A DNA stretch of 64,000 nt from Rickettsiales bacterium (GCA_021299465.1 JAJTHB010000005.1:72456-136455), one strand, 5' to 3'. Positions 46,416 to 54,402 are shown, numbered from the stretch's first letter. Program-made: numbers and translations. The notes: generated by a model from the letters alone, not told the origin.

Positions 46416-47177
46416 TCATGGTGAACCAAGAGGACCGAGTGAGTCTTTAAAGTGCCCCACATACCAGAGCATGATCGAGCTGAATGTAATCATAAGCACA
46501 ACAATACTGATCAATATCTGCGGCGGCATCAGTATAAAAAACACCTGAATATTCGGTACTAACCGTGCAACAATACCTGCACCCAGATAAATAATTACGC
46601 CAATAACGATATGCGGCGCGGAGATCTGTAGCGCAGCAGTAAATGCTCCATTCATTAATGTCGTCAGCTGATTAGCCATATCCTCCATGATTGGAAACTG
46701 GCCTGGTGTGAAGGTTGTATAGCTTCCTACCAACCCTTTCAGCATAACATGATGCAGGTCAAACGAAAAAATTAGTACTAACGCTGTAATGCCAAGCAGA
46801 TTGCTGATGATGCTTGATTGACCCTGAATTTGGCTCATATCCTGAACTAGAGCTGAAGCAAGGCTGGATTGAAGTGCGATGATTGTGCCTGCAATATGCG
46901 TCGCGCTGATGATGGTGCGCGCTGTAGCACCTAAAAACAATCCGATAATAATTTCGCCAATAATCAAAAGCATCAAAACCGGAGTGCTGGTCGGCACTTC
47001 CGGCATAATGCTAATGACTGGTGTTAGCAAAATGCTGAATACGACTGCAAAAAATAGACGAAAGCGTGTGGATACATAGCTTTCACCAAATCCGGGTAGC
47101 AACATAATTGCGCTGCCAACACGGCAGAATATGAGCAAAAATGTAAATAGCTCCTGTGTTAAAAATTGTGAGAGCAT
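46416..47177 (-). CDS. fliR: Flagellar export gate protein FliR
   Basis: 253 aa, hydrophobic, part of the FliPQR core of the flagellar export gate. About six membrane segments, with family motifs LLIFCRVGSAIMLLPGFGE at the start, RTIISATHIAGTIIALQ and the conserved MNGAFTAALQISAPHIV before the last helices. It lies 2 bp after fliQ and 9 bp before flhB, in the standard order. Confidence 0.95.
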   Translation of the reverse strand: MLSQFLTQELFTFLLIFCRVGSAIMLLPGFGESYVSTRFRLFFAVVFSILLTPVISIMPEVPTSTPVLMLLIIGEIIIGLFLGATARTIISATHIAGTIIALQSSLASALVQDMSQIQGQSSIISNLLGITALVLIFSFDLHHVMLKGLVGSYTTFTPGQFPIMEDMANQLTTLMNGAFTAALQISAPHIVIGVIIYLGAGIVARLVPNIQVFFILMPPQILISIVVLMITFSSIMLWYVGHFKDSLGPLGSP

Positions 47178-47179
47178 AA

Positions 47180-47446
47180 CTAATCGATATGCACGATTTT
47201 ATCATGCAGCCGTGTATTCAGCTCGCTGAGCTGGTTGAACATAAACGACATGGAAAGTGCGAGCGTCATGAATACAACTAGGATCTTTGGAACAAAGGTC
47301 AGGGTTTGTTCCTGTATCTGCGTCAAGGCTTGAAAAAGAGAAATAATTAAGCCGATAATTAGCGCAGCAAGCATGGAAGGCGCTGATATCAAAATCATGA
47401 CATAAAGCGCGTCGCTGCTAATAGCAAAAATTTCAGCAGGTTCCAT
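47180..47446 (-). CDS. fliQ: Flagellar export gate protein FliQ
   Basis: 88 aa with two transmembrane helices (ALYVMILISAPSMLAALIIG and TFVPKILVVFMTLALSMSFM) joined by the conserved LFQALTQIQEQTL loop. Core subunit of the FliPQR export channel. Same strand and order as in other alphaproteobacteria, 38 bp after fliE. Confidence 0.96.
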   Translation of the reverse strand: MEPAEIFAISSDALYVMILISAPSMLAALIIGLIISLFQALTQIQEQTLTFVPKILVVFMTLALSMSFMFNQLSELNTRLHDKIVHID

Positions 47447-47484
47447 GTAAAATGTCTTACGCCTGCTTTGTTAGCGGCGCAAGG

Positions 47485-47799
47485 CTAAATCGGCATGCGG
47501 ATAATTTCTTGGTAGGCATTGATTACACGGTCGCGAACGGCGACAACTGTATTAAGCGTGAGCTCAGCATTTGTGACAGCAGTGACGAGATCCGATAATT
47601 CAACTTTGCCTGTTAAGGACTCCATCTTGATGTTCTCAGCTTGATATTGCGTTTGCACAGCATCTTGCAATGCGTCCTGCACCATTTGGCCAAAACTTGG
47701 TTTCGCCTCGTTGGCTGCAATACCAGATATTTCAGGCATTTCATCCTGAAGCTTCAGCTGATTTCGGTAAGCATTTGCAGCAGAGAGTGCGTTGACCAT
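47485..47799 (-). CDS. fliE: Flagellar hook-basal body adaptor FliE
   Basis: 104 aa, joins the MS ring to the proximal rod. Helical C-terminal section MESLTGKVELSDLVTAVTNA with LNTVVAVRDRVINAYQEI is the diagnostic FliE pattern. It follows flgC after 3 bp, in the conserved flgB-flgC-fliE order. Confidence 0.94.
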   Translation of the reverse strand: MVNALSAANAYRNQLKLQDEMPEISGIAANEAKPSFGQMVQDALQDAVQTQYQAENIKMESLTGKVELSDLVTAVTNAELTLNTVVAVRDRVINAYQEIIRMPI

Positions 47800-47802
47800 A
47801 AA

Positions 47803-48207
47803 TTACCTCAGGAGCTCAATGGTTCGTGATAGCATGGCTTTGGATACTTCAATAACATTAATATTTGCTTCATAGGCGCGGCGCGATTCCCGCATATCAA
47901 TCATTTCGACGATTGAGCTTACATTTGGAAACAAAACATAGCCTTGTTCATTAGCCGCTGGATGATTCGGGTCATATTTCATGCGAAAGTCAGACATGTC
48001 ATACGTGCGCTTGGCGACGCGAACGGTCTCAACGCCCAGTTCTTTATTTAAGACATTTTCGAATATGACCAGTTTGCGGCGATAAGGCTCGCCACCAGGC
48101 TTGGTAGAGGTAGAGTCGGCGTTGGCAACGTTTTCTGCGATGACACGCAGCCGGTCGCCTTGTGCCTTCATACCTGCGGCAGCGATTTTAAGCGTATCAG
48201 ATAACAT
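47803..48207 (-). CDS. flgC: Flagellar proximal rod protein FlgC
   Basis: 134 aa. N-terminal rod motif LKIAAAGMKAQGDRLRVIAENVANADS and the C-terminal SRRAYEANINVIEVSKAML are the conserved rod-protein coiled-coil ends. Ribosome site GGAG upstream of the ATG. Cotranscribed with flgB (10 bp gap) and fliE (3 bp gap). Confidence 0.97.
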   Translation of the reverse strand: MLSDTLKIAAAGMKAQGDRLRVIAENVANADSTSTKPGGEPYRRKLVIFENVLNKELGVETVRVAKRTYDMSDFRMKYDPNHPAANEQGYVLFPNVSSIVEMIDMRESRRAYEANINVIEVSKAMLSRTIELLR

Positions 48208-48217
48208 TTCTCACTCC

Positions 48218-48640
48218 TTATCCGCCGCCACCCTGACGTCCAAGCGCGGTGCGGAACATATCCACGGTTTTACGGTACAGGCTGAGTACTTTTTGGTATT
48301 CGGCCTGATTCTCTGCAACGCGCATCATCTCTTCTTCGATCACGACATTATTGCCATTTGGATTGCGCTCATAGGTTGATGGGCGTTTGATGGTGCCTGA
48401 AGAGGTGACGCCTACCTGTTCACCTTGCATATGCTTGCGATTCGTTACCGCCATGGGCATCGAAGCAGACTGGGTCATGCGTGCTGCAATTTCTTTGAAA
48501 TTTGGCTCGCTGAGATCCTTCGCTTGATAGCCTGGTGTGTCCGCATTAGCGACATTTTGTGCTAGCACCGACTGACGTTCAGAAAGATGGTTCAGCTTTC
48601 CACGCATCAGACTAAACAATGGCATATCGGTGTAGTTCAT
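48218..48640 (-). CDS. flgB: Flagellar proximal rod protein FlgB
   Basis: 140 aa, first gene of the minus-strand basal body operon. The LFSLMRGKLNHLSERQSVLA then NVANADTPGYQAKDL pattern is diagnostic of FlgB. The C-terminus has the helical end of rod proteins (YQKVLSLYRKTVDMFRTALG). No Shine-Dalgarno is seen before the ATG; the AT-rich leader carries the ATATTAATAT palindrome only 5 bp upstream. Confidence 0.96.
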   Translation of the reverse strand: MNYTDMPLFSLMRGKLNHLSERQSVLAQNVANADTPGYQAKDLSEPNFKEIAARMTQSASMPMAVTNRKHMQGEQVGVTSSGTIKRPSTYERNPNGNNVVIEEEMMRVAENQAEYQKVLSLYRKTVDMFRTALGRQGGGG

Positions 48641-48689
48641 ATATATATTAATATATTACAGATAATTACAAAACTCATGTTATAGGAAA

Positions 48690-48718
48690 AATATACCTAC
48701 ATATCACCTTCATTGTAA
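48690..48718 (-). promoter_or_regulatory. flgB: Possible flgB operon promoter
   Basis: Minus strand TTACAA (48713-48718), 17-bp spacer, TATATT (48690-48695, a 5/6 match). Start would be near 48683, giving a leader of about 43 nt containing the ATATTAATAT palindrome. The -35 matches only 3 of 6, so an activator may be needed. Confidence 0.35.
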
Positions 48719-48809
48719 CTGAATTACTCTAGAAGCGCCACTTTAAAATTTGCATTTCACCAATTTATACGCCACAAATCACTTCGCATAATTATCAATA
48801 AGCAAGCCT

Positions 48810-48835
48810 TATGCAAATTCTGTATGCAAAATCTG
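48810..48835. repeat. Two tandem 13-bp repeats upstream of csrA
   Basis: TATGCAAATTCTG (48810-48822) is followed directly by TATGCAAAATCTG (48823-48835), one mismatch, ending 25 bp before the csrA ATG. Their 13-bp period and adjacency suggest tandem binding sites for one regulator, or the leader RNA may carry a repeated structure. Confidence 0.45.
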
Positions 48836-48860
48836 TGCTCATCACGTGGTTGAATACTAA

Positions 48861-49121
48861 ATGCTTTATTTAACAAGAAAAATTGGTGAATCCATCATCA
48901 TCAATAACAATATTGAGCTCACTGTTATTGAGGTGCGTGGCAAGAGCGTCAAGCTGGGGTTTGTATTTCCCAAAGAGGCATCAATATTACGCAAAGAACT
49001 GCATCAGCGTATCATGGATCAGAATATTGCGGCCGCAGCGGGAGCTGATGATTTGCTCGATATAGATTTTACTCTTGATGTGACAAAAAGCAGCAAAGAC
49101 GAGCCCGATGGCAACCGGTGA
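48861..49121 (+). CDS. csrA: Carbon storage regulator CsrA-like RNA-binding protein
   Basis: 86 aa, 20-25 longer than the usual 61-aa CsrA because of a C-terminal tail. The N-terminal fold is intact: [47 protein letters not shown], including L4 and an Arg in the position of the key RNA-binding R44. Post-transcriptional regulator, in flagellated bacteria often controlling flagellin. The gene is first in an operon with flhX, fliO and fliP and overlaps flhX by 14 bp. No Shine-Dalgarno before its ATG. Confidence 0.93.
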   Translation: MLYLTRKIGESIIINNNIELTVIEVRGKSVKLGFVFPKEASILRKELHQRIMDQNIAAAAGADDLLDIDFTLDVTKSSKDEPDGNR

Positions 49122-49401
49122 CACGCCTGTTGATAAAGATCTGCTTGCGGTCGTGCTGCGCTATGAGAAAGATAAGCATGAAGCGCCAATTCTTTCTGCC
49201 AAGGGCAAAGGTTATTTAGCGCTTCAGATTATTGAGCTGGCTAAACAATATGGTATTGAAATACGAAAAGATGAGGATCTTGCATTACTTTTATCCAAGC
49301 TGGATGTTGATGCACCGATTCCGCTCGAAGCCTATGCAGTGGTTGCAGAAATACTGGCCTATGTTTATAAAACCAATGATGCGATGAAGAGAAAATCATG
49401 A
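49108..49401 (+). CDS. FlhB C-terminal-domain paralogue (FlhX-like)
   Basis: 97 aa, resembling only the cytoplasmic part of FlhB after the cleavage site: [17 protein letters not shown], then [30 protein letters not shown] and [18 protein letters not shown]. The NPTH motif itself is missing. Such FlhB C-terminal-like proteins are known as FlhX, which can partly replace FlhB-C in other bacteria. Overlaps csrA by 14 bp and the next gene by 4 bp. Confidence 0.88.
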   Translation: MATGDTPVDKDLLAVVLRYEKDKHEAPILSAKGKGYLALQIIELAKQYGIEIRKDEDLALLLSKLDVDAPIPLEAYAVVAEILAYVYKTNDAMKRKS

Positions 49402-49736
49402 CTAGCAGCACTCATGTTGAAAAATTGCTTGAGCAGATAAGCGGTTATGTGGAAGAAAGCCGAGCATTGCTCAATCACGGTTCCGTGCTCGAGCTAAGCG
49501 GTCTGGATGAGCGGATTGCTCATCTTTGTGAAGAGGCCCAGAAACTAACATCTGATGATCGCAGCCGTTATGCGGATAAGCTGGAGTTGCTTTTTAAAGA
49601 GCTGTCTTCGCTGGGTGAAGACCTAGCATTACATCGTGATGCGGTTGCCGGTGAGATGAAGGTTGGTGGCGCCCATCGCAAGGCAGCATCTGCCTATCGC
49701 TCGACTGGTCACGATCTTGATAAACAGGGCGATTAG
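49398..49736 (+). CDS. Helical protein of unknown function in the fliO-fliP operon, 112 aa
   Basis: Not firmly recognised. Almost wholly alpha-helical and acidic (VEKLLEQISGYVEESRALLN, LDERIAHLCEEAQKLTSDD, LELLFKELSSLGEDLALHRD). Size, helix content and context fit a flagellar export chaperone of the FlgN or FliT kind, but I see no decisive motif. Coupled to flhX by ATGA and to fliO by a 2-bp gap. Confidence 0.7.
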   Translation: MTSSTHVEKLLEQISGYVEESRALLNHGSVLELSGLDERIAHLCEEAQKLTSDDRSRYADKLELLFKELSSLGEDLALHRDAVAGEMKVGGAHRKAASAYRSTGHDLDKQGD

Positions 49737-49738
49737 AC

Positions 49739-50011
49739 GTGGATTCGCTTGATATCACAAGGTTTTTTTCTGCTTTCATATTTGTAGTAGGGCTTATCGC
49801 TGGCCTTGGTTATGTTATTCGGCGATATGGCAATACGCAAAAATGGCTGGGTGCTGGAAAATCGGATGGTCGTTTATCTGTTGTCGAGGTTCGTTATCTT
49901 GATCCCAAGCGGCGGCTTGTGTTAATCAAACGCGATAACACCGAACATTTGCTTTTGCTCAGCGATGGTAAGGATATGGTGATCGAAAGCCCGGTATCAA
50001 ATCATGGCTAG
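49739..50011 (+). CDS. fliO: Flagellar biosynthesis protein FliO
   Basis: 90 aa with GTG start. One transmembrane helix (FFSAFIFVVGLIAGLGYVI), then a basic cytoplasmic domain with RLSVVEVRYLDPKRRLVLIKR DN-type pattern and LLLLSDG, typical of FliO. Assists FliP complex assembly; here it overlaps fliP by 8 bp. Confidence 0.9.
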   Translation: MDSLDITRFFSAFIFVVGLIAGLGYVIRRYGNTQKWLGAGKSDGRLSVVEVRYLDPKRRLVLIKRDNTEHLLLLSDGKDMVIESPVSNHG

Positions 50012-50744
50012 ACTGCTGACATTTATATTGTTTTTAGTATTGGCGCTACAGCCTGAGTTGGGTTATGCGCAATCACTAAATATTGATTTAGGCGATACCG
50101 AGTCGGGCACAGCAACCGGACGCCTCATTCAGATTCTAATTTTACTCACAGTCATTTCACTGGCGCCTTCAATTCTGGTGATGATGACGTCGTTCATGCG
50201 TATTGTCATTGTGCTCTCATTTCTTCGTAGCGCACTAGGTACGCAGCAAACCCCTCCCAATCAGGTGATTGTATCGCTTGCCCTTTTTCTTACAGCATTC
50301 GTTATGGCTCCTGCTTTTGAGCAGGCCTACAACGATGGCGTACAGCCTTTACTAGAAGAAAAAATTACCGAAGAGCAAGCGCTCGAGCGTATTGGCGCAC
50401 CATTTCATTCTTTCATGCTTAAACATGCGCGTGAGAAAGATTTGGAATTGTTTGTCAGCATGACGCCCGGGCTTGAGATCGCGACGCCGGAAGAAACGCC
50501 TTATCGTGTCCTGATTCCTGCTTTCATGATCAGCGAGCTGAAGCGCGCCTTTGAAATAGGTTTTTTGATCTTTATACCATTTTTGATCATCGATATGATG
50601 GTGGCTTCCATCCTAATGGCGATGGGTATGATGATGCTGCCGCCGGTCATGATTTCGCTGCCATTTAAGATCATTTTCTTTGTGCTTGTTGATGGGTGGT
50701 ATTTGGTGTGTGGAAGTTTGATAAAAAGTTTCGGCACAGTCTGA
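50004..50744 (+). CDS. fliP: Flagellar export gate protein FliP
   Basis: 246 aa with signal peptide (LLTFILFLVLALQPELGYAQ). The family blocks are ILILLTVISLAPSILVMMTS, RIVIVLSFLRSALGTQQTP, LALFLTAFVMAPAF, VLIPAFMISELKRAFEIGF and ASILMAMGMMMLPPVMISLP. Forms the export gate with FliQ and FliR, which are encoded in the divergent operon. Confidence 0.97.
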   Translation: MARLLTFILFLVLALQPELGYAQSLNIDLGDTESGTATGRLIQILILLTVISLAPSILVMMTSFMRIVIVLSFLRSALGTQQTPPNQVIVSLALFLTAFVMAPAFEQAYNDGVQPLLEEKITEEQALERIGAPFHSFMLKHAREKDLELFVSMTPGLEIATPEETPYRVLIPAFMISELKRAFEIGFLIFIPFLIIDMMVASILMAMGMMMLPPVMISLPFKIIFFVLVDGWYLVCGSLIKSFGTV

Positions 50745-50745
50745 T

Positions 50746-50988
50746 ATGGATATCATTGGTACATTACTCAGCATCGTATTTATCAGCATCCTGATTGCCC
50801 TAGCTGTCACATTTGGGTTTGCAATGCTGTTATTCATTCTGGCCGTTGCTGTTGTGACAGCCGTATTGGTATTGCTACGCAATGGATTTACGCGTTGGCG
50901 ATTTATTAAAAGCGTTTCGCGTCAAGAGCAGTCGTCAATCAAAGTGATTGATGGGGATTATAAGGATATCACGCATAAGGAACCATGA
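50746..50988 (+). CDS. Small membrane protein, 80 aa, unknown
   Basis: Starts 1 bp after fliP. A long hydrophobic N-terminal region (LLSIVFISILIALAVTFGF, LLFILAVAVVTAVLVLL) forms two membrane segments, then a basic-to-acidic cytoplasmic tail (RWRFIKSVSRQEQ, KVIDGDYKDI). Not recognised as a named flagellar protein; cotranscription with fliOP suggests a flagellar or envelope role. Confidence 0.6.
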   Translation: MDIIGTLLSIVFISILIALAVTFGFAMLLFILAVAVVTAVLVLLRNGFTRWRFIKSVSRQEQSSIKVIDGDYKDITHKEP

Positions 50989-51224
50989 TTATGAAACAGG
51001 CATTACTATTTGTTTTTTGTGCATCGCTACTTGCGGCATGTGCGGAACCTAAAAAAGATTACGAAGCATCATCGCGTTGTCAGGATTTGGGGCTGAAACC
51101 GGGAAGTGAATCTTTTGACAGTTGCGTAAGCGAGGAAAAAGCGGCACGCATGCTTCGGCAGCAGCGTGAAGAATTCGAGCGCATGAAGCAAGATGAGCGT
51201 GATTGGAAAATGCGCCGTTACTAA
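50985..51224 (+). CDS. Small lipoprotein, 79 aa
   Basis: Signal peptide with lipobox (LFVFCASLLAAC|AEP), so lipid-modified and in the outer or inner membrane. The mature part has CQDLGLKPGSESFDSCVSEE with two cysteines, a motif seen in several alphaproteobacterial small lipoproteins, then a charged helix (AARMLRQQREEFERMKQDER). Overlaps the membrane-protein gene by 4 bp and the convergent dehydratase gene by 4 bp. Confidence 0.7.
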   Translation: MIMKQALLFVFCASLLAACAEPKKDYEASSRCQDLGLKPGSESFDSCVSEEKAARMLRQQREEFERMKQDERDWKMRRY

Positions 51225-52039
51225 TTTTGTAATGGCTTAAGCGCAGCTGGAATCAGGCTCAGTAAATCCTCTGCTATCAAACCGGCGCCAAATGACATTG
51301 CCGCCTGAGAGTGGATCCACACCGCGGCGCAGGCTGCTTCAAAAGCCGGCATGGCTTGGCAGAGTAGGCCGGTGGCAATGCCTGCCAGCACATCGCCGCT
51401 GCCGGCCGTTGCCAGCGATGGCGGCGCGTGACGGTTAATCACCAAGCGCCCATCTGGTGCTGCTATCAATGTTTCAGCGCCTTTGAGTATCACGACCGCG
51501 CCGCTTTGTTTGGCAGCGGCAAGCGCGGCTTCAGCTCTGGAGTTTATGGAGCCGAATAAGCGTATGAATTCACCTTCATGCGGCGTCAAAATCACTGGAG
51601 ATTTGATCGCAGCGAAAAGCATCGCGCCGGAAGAGGCAAAGCTGGTCAGTGCATCTGCATCCAGCACGCAAGGCTTACCGGAATCAAGGATCTGTAATAC
51701 GCGCTGCCTTGTCGCTTCGCCAACGCCATAGCCAGGGCCGATTAATACGGCGCGCACATGATCATCCTGCAAGTAATGATCAAGCTCAGCCGAACTATTT
51801 ACACGCTTAGTCATCACCGATATTAACGAGACGGCATAGACCGGTAGCGATTCATCATCACAGGCAATGCTAACTAATCCGGCGCCGCTTCGCAGGGCAG
51901 CGATAGCCGCGAGGCGGCTGGCTCCGGTTGAAGTTATCGGCCCGCCAAGCACCAAGGCATGGCCGTAGCTATATTTATTGGACTCTGGCTTTCGCTGCAC
52001 TAACTGCGATTGCCAAAGGCTAGGGGAGTTATCCTGCAT
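51221..52039 (-). CDS. ADP-dependent NAD(P)H-hydrate dehydratase
   Basis: Repairs hydrated NAD(P)H. 272 aa, the YjeF C-terminal / ribokinase-like domain alone, without the epimerase domain. Signs: ALVLGGPITSTGASRLAA, AALRSGAGLVSIAC, VLDADALTSF, VILTPHEGEFIRLFG and the nucleotide site ATAGSGDVLAGIATGLL, whose Asp is catalytic. The 11-bp overlap with the phosphatase gene makes a two-gene operon; an epimerase (NnrE) must lie elsewhere or be dispensable. Confidence 0.88.
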   Translation of the reverse strand: MQDNSPSLWQSQLVQRKPESNKYSYGHALVLGGPITSTGASRLAAIAALRSGAGLVSIACDDESLPVYAVSLISVMTKRVNSSAELDHYLQDDHVRAVLIGPGYGVGEATRQRVLQILDSGKPCVLDADALTSFASSGAMLFAAIKSPVILTPHEGEFIRLFGSINSRAEAALAAAKQSGAVVILKGAETLIAAPDGRLVINRHAPPSLATAGSGDVLAGIATGLLCQAMPAFEAACAAVWIHSQAAMSFGAGLIAEDLLSLIPAALKPLQN

Positions 52040-52496
52040 GGCAATTTTTCAACCTATCAAGAATGGTTTGCATAGCGCTCTCAATCAGCTTGTATACATC
52101 ATCAAACCCTTGCAAATTACCGTAGTAAGGATCAGGCACGCCCTGCATACCCATGCCGGCATAGTCCATAAATAAAGCAATCTCCGCTCGACTCTGTACA
52201 GGATTCAACTGGTGCAATAACCGTAAATGACCACCATCCATCGCCAGCAATAGATCTGAATCATGGAAATCAGATGGTGAGATTAATCTCGCGCGCTGAC
52301 TCGCAATATCGACACCATATTTTTTTGCGGTTATGATGCTTCGGCGGTCGGGCGGTTCGCCGATGTGATATCCATGTGTCCCTGCTGATTGCACGTCAAT
52401 ATTCAGTCCATTTTTGTGAATCAAATGTCTGGCAATGCCTTCTGCCGTTGGAGAACGGCAAATGTTACCAGTGCAAACGAAGCCTAGACGCATCAT
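52029..52496 (-). CDS. Low-molecular-weight protein tyrosine phosphatase
   Basis: 155 aa. The P-loop VCTGNICRSPTAEG (C-x5-R) is at the N-terminus as usual, and the catalytic Asp in DPYYGNLQGFDDVY near residue 120. Start set at ATG ATG (52496/52493), with a longer frame rejected as it overlaps the divergent sulfate-binding gene. In bacteria often paired with tyrosine kinases for exopolysaccharide; none is nearby. Followed by the dehydratase gene. Confidence 0.92.
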   Translation of the reverse strand: MMRLGFVCTGNICRSPTAEGIARHLIHKNGLNIDVQSAGTHGYHIGEPPDRRSIITAKKYGVDIASQRARLISPSDFHDSDLLLAMDGGHLRLLHQLNPVQSRAEIALFMDYAGMGMQGVPDPYYGNLQGFDDVYKLIESAMQTILDRLKNCHAG

Positions 52497-52537
52497 ATTA
52501 CTTTTTGTAATACGAAGTGGTGCCGGAGGAAACATTG

Positions 52538-53533
52538 ATGTTAAAGCTACTCAAAAATAGTTTATTGATCGTGTCATTAACACTGGCATCGCCGGTATGG
52601 GCAGGTAATGAACTGCTTAATGTTTCCTACGATCCAACGCGTGAGTTCTACGAAGAGTATAACGAACTTTTCAAACAGCACTGGAAACAGAAAGCCGGTA
52701 AAGGGATTGAGGTCGCACAATCGCATGGCGGCTCAGGTAAGCAGGCGCGCTCGGTGATTGATGGGCTGAAGGCAGATGTCGTGACGCTGGCACTTGCTTA
52801 TGACATCGATGTGATCGCCGAAAAAACCGGTCATATTCCTAAAGACTGGCGCATGAAGCTGCCCAACCATAGTACACCGCTTGTATCGACGATTGTGCTA
52901 CTGGTGAGGAAAGGCAATCCAAGGCAGATCAAGGATTGGGACGATCTGGTAAAACCTGGCGTACAGGTGATCATGCCCAACCCTAAAACATCGGGAGGCG
53001 CACGTTGGAACTATATGGCGGCATGGGCCTATGCGCAGCAAAAATATAATGATGAAGCCAAAATCAAACAGTTCATGAGTGATTTGTTTAAAAACATTCC
53101 GGTGCTTGATGCGGGCGCTCGTGCGTCTACTACGACATTTGTTCAGCGCGGTATAGGGGATGTGCTGGTATCATGGGAAAGCGAGGCGCTGCTTGCCAAG
53201 CAAAAAATGGGCGCGGATAAGTTCGATATTATCTATCCGTCAATTACAATCCTTGCAGAGCCGCCGGTGGCGGTGGTTGAAGGAGTTGCTAAAGAGAAAG
53301 GCACGCTCGAGGCGGCTCATGAATATCTTGCTTATCTCTATTCTGATGAGGCGCAGAAACTCGGCGCCAAACACTTTATGCGCTCAACGACCCCTGCTAT
53401 TCTGGCTGAGTACAATCAATTATTTCCATCGATCTCTGCGGTAAATATTAAACGCTTCGGTGGTTGGGCAGAGGTGCAAAAAAGGCATTTCGACGATGGT
53501 GGAGTGTATGATTCCATTTACGCTGAGCCATGA
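52538..53533 (+). CDS. Sulfate/thiosulfate ABC transporter substrate-binding protein
   Basis: 331 aa periplasmic binding protein. Signal peptide (LLKNSLLIVSLTLASPVWA-GN), then SYDPTREFYEEYNELF, the sulfate family signature AQSHGGSGKQARSVIDGLKAD and NPKTSGGARWNYMAAW. The ATG at 52538 has GGAGGA upstream; a longer frame begins in the divergent gene. No cysTWA permease genes follow, so it relies on a transporter encoded elsewhere. Confidence 0.94.
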   Translation: MLKLLKNSLLIVSLTLASPVWAGNELLNVSYDPTREFYEEYNELFKQHWKQKAGKGIEVAQSHGGSGKQARSVIDGLKADVVTLALAYDIDVIAEKTGHIPKDWRMKLPNHSTPLVSTIVLLVRKGNPRQIKDWDDLVKPGVQVIMPNPKTSGGARWNYMAAWAYAQQKYNDEAKIKQFMSDLFKNIPVLDAGARASTTTFVQRGIGDVLVSWESEALLAKQKMGADKFDIIYPSITILAEPPVAVVEGVAKEKGTLEAAHEYLAYLYSDEAQKLGAKHFMRSTTPAILAEYNQLFPSISAVNIKRFGGWAEVQKRHFDDGGVYDSIYAEP

Positions 53534-53574
53534 TGAGCCATACTAGATAAACCGTGCATTTGATGAGGTGAATC

Positions 53575-54075
53575 GTGAGAAGTGAGATCGGCTATTACGC
53601 TCTGTTTTCGTCGCCCATTGGACAATTGACGCTGGTTGCTGAGGAACAATCCATCACTGGTGTTTATTTTGAATGCTCAAAAGAGTCAAATTCGCTGGTT
53701 GATTCACGCTATAAGATTTCAGATCAGCATCCGGTTTTATGTGCGGCCAAAAAGCAGTTATCAGAATATTTTGCCGGTAAACGAAAAATATTTGACCTTC
53801 CGCTTAGGCCGCGCGGAACGGTATTTCAGCTAAAAGCATGGAAAGAGCTGCAAAAAATCCCTTACGGCAAAACCATTGCTTATGGCGAGCAAGCGCGCCG
53901 AGTCGGTGATGCAAACAAGGCGAGGGCGGTTGGCATGGCGAATGGACGCAACCCCATATCCATTATTGTTCCGTGTCACCGTGTGGTAGGCGCTGATGGC
54001 TCATTAACAGGTTTTGGCGGTGGGCTGAAAACCAAAAAATTCCTACTAGATTTAGAACAAAGATTTGTGGCCTAG
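53575..54075 (+). CDS. ogt: Methylated-DNA-[protein]-cysteine S-methyltransferase
   Basis: Suicide repair of O6-alkylguanine. 166 aa. The C-terminal domain has GTVFQLKAWKELQKIPYGKT, ARAVGMANGRNPI and the active-site VPCHRVVGADGSLTGFGGG, with the acceptor Cys in PCHR. GTG start preceded by GAGGTG. Single gene after sbp (41 bp gap); no Ada-type regulatory domain, hence ogt rather than ada. Confidence 0.93.
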   Translation: MRSEIGYYALFSSPIGQLTLVAEEQSITGVYFECSKESNSLVDSRYKISDQHPVLCAAKKQLSEYFAGKRKIFDLPLRPRGTVFQLKAWKELQKIPYGKTIAYGEQARRVGDANKARAVGMANGRNPISIIVPCHRVVGADGSLTGFGGGLKTKKFLLDLEQRFVA

Positions 54076-54086
54076 TTTGCCCACTA

Positions 54087-54163
<77 letters not shown>

Positions 54164-54173
54164 AACCAGCTTG

Positions 54174-54202
54174 TCATTAGGCCATGCACCCTGTGCTTTC
54201 AA
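54174..54202 (-). promoter_or_regulatory. Possible tRNA-Arg promoter
   Basis: TTGAAA (5/6 to TTGACA) and TAATGA at 17 bp, 11 bp before the tRNA 5' end. TAATGA is also the apparent -10 of the thrS promoter in this window, which raises the chance that it is a functional -10 variant here. Confidence 0.35.
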
Positions 54203-54209
54203 GAAAAAC

Positions 54210-54239
54210 TTGCTATTCTGCCTCATTTGCTGCTACTAG
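54210..54239 (+). promoter_or_regulatory. Possible tRNA-Val promoter
   Basis: TTGCTA (54210-54215), 18-bp spacer and TACTAG preceded by TG (extended -10, 54234-54239), 18 bp before the tRNA 5' end. Match is only partial, so the call rests largely on position. Confidence 0.3.
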
Positions 54240-54256
54240 AGCAACTCTCGTAAAAA

Positions 54257-54333
54257 GGGCGGTTAGCTCAGCTGGTTAGAGCGCCACGTTGACATCGTGG
54301 AGGTCGATGGTTCGAGTCCATTACCGCCCACCA
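54257..54333 (+). tRNA. tRNA-Val (anticodon GAC)
   Basis: 77 nt including encoded CCA. Acceptor GGGCGGT / ACCGCCC, D-arm TAGCTCAGCTGGTTAGAGC, anticodon stem CCACG / CGTGG with loop TTGACAT giving anticodon GAC (GUC/GUU valine codons), T-arm with GGTTCGAGTCC. All invariant positions look intact. Confidence 0.97.
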
Positions 54334-54402
54334 GCACCATAAGTTAGTGATTCGTTAATATCATCGCTTTATTATATATAACTCATTGTTTTGGAGTTGT
54401 TA

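Larger units (their letters stand above)
48641..48860. promoter_or_regulatory. Divergent 220-bp control region between flgB and csrA
   Basis: AT-rich space that must control both flagellar operons. It contains ATATTAATAT (48645-48654), the predicted flgB promoter (48690-48718) and two tandem 13-mers in front of csrA (48810-48835). I found no sigma-54 (GG-N10-GC) site that I would defend and no exact TTAA-N7-TTAA CtrA box. No open reading frame with a ribosome site is present. Confidence 0.45.
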
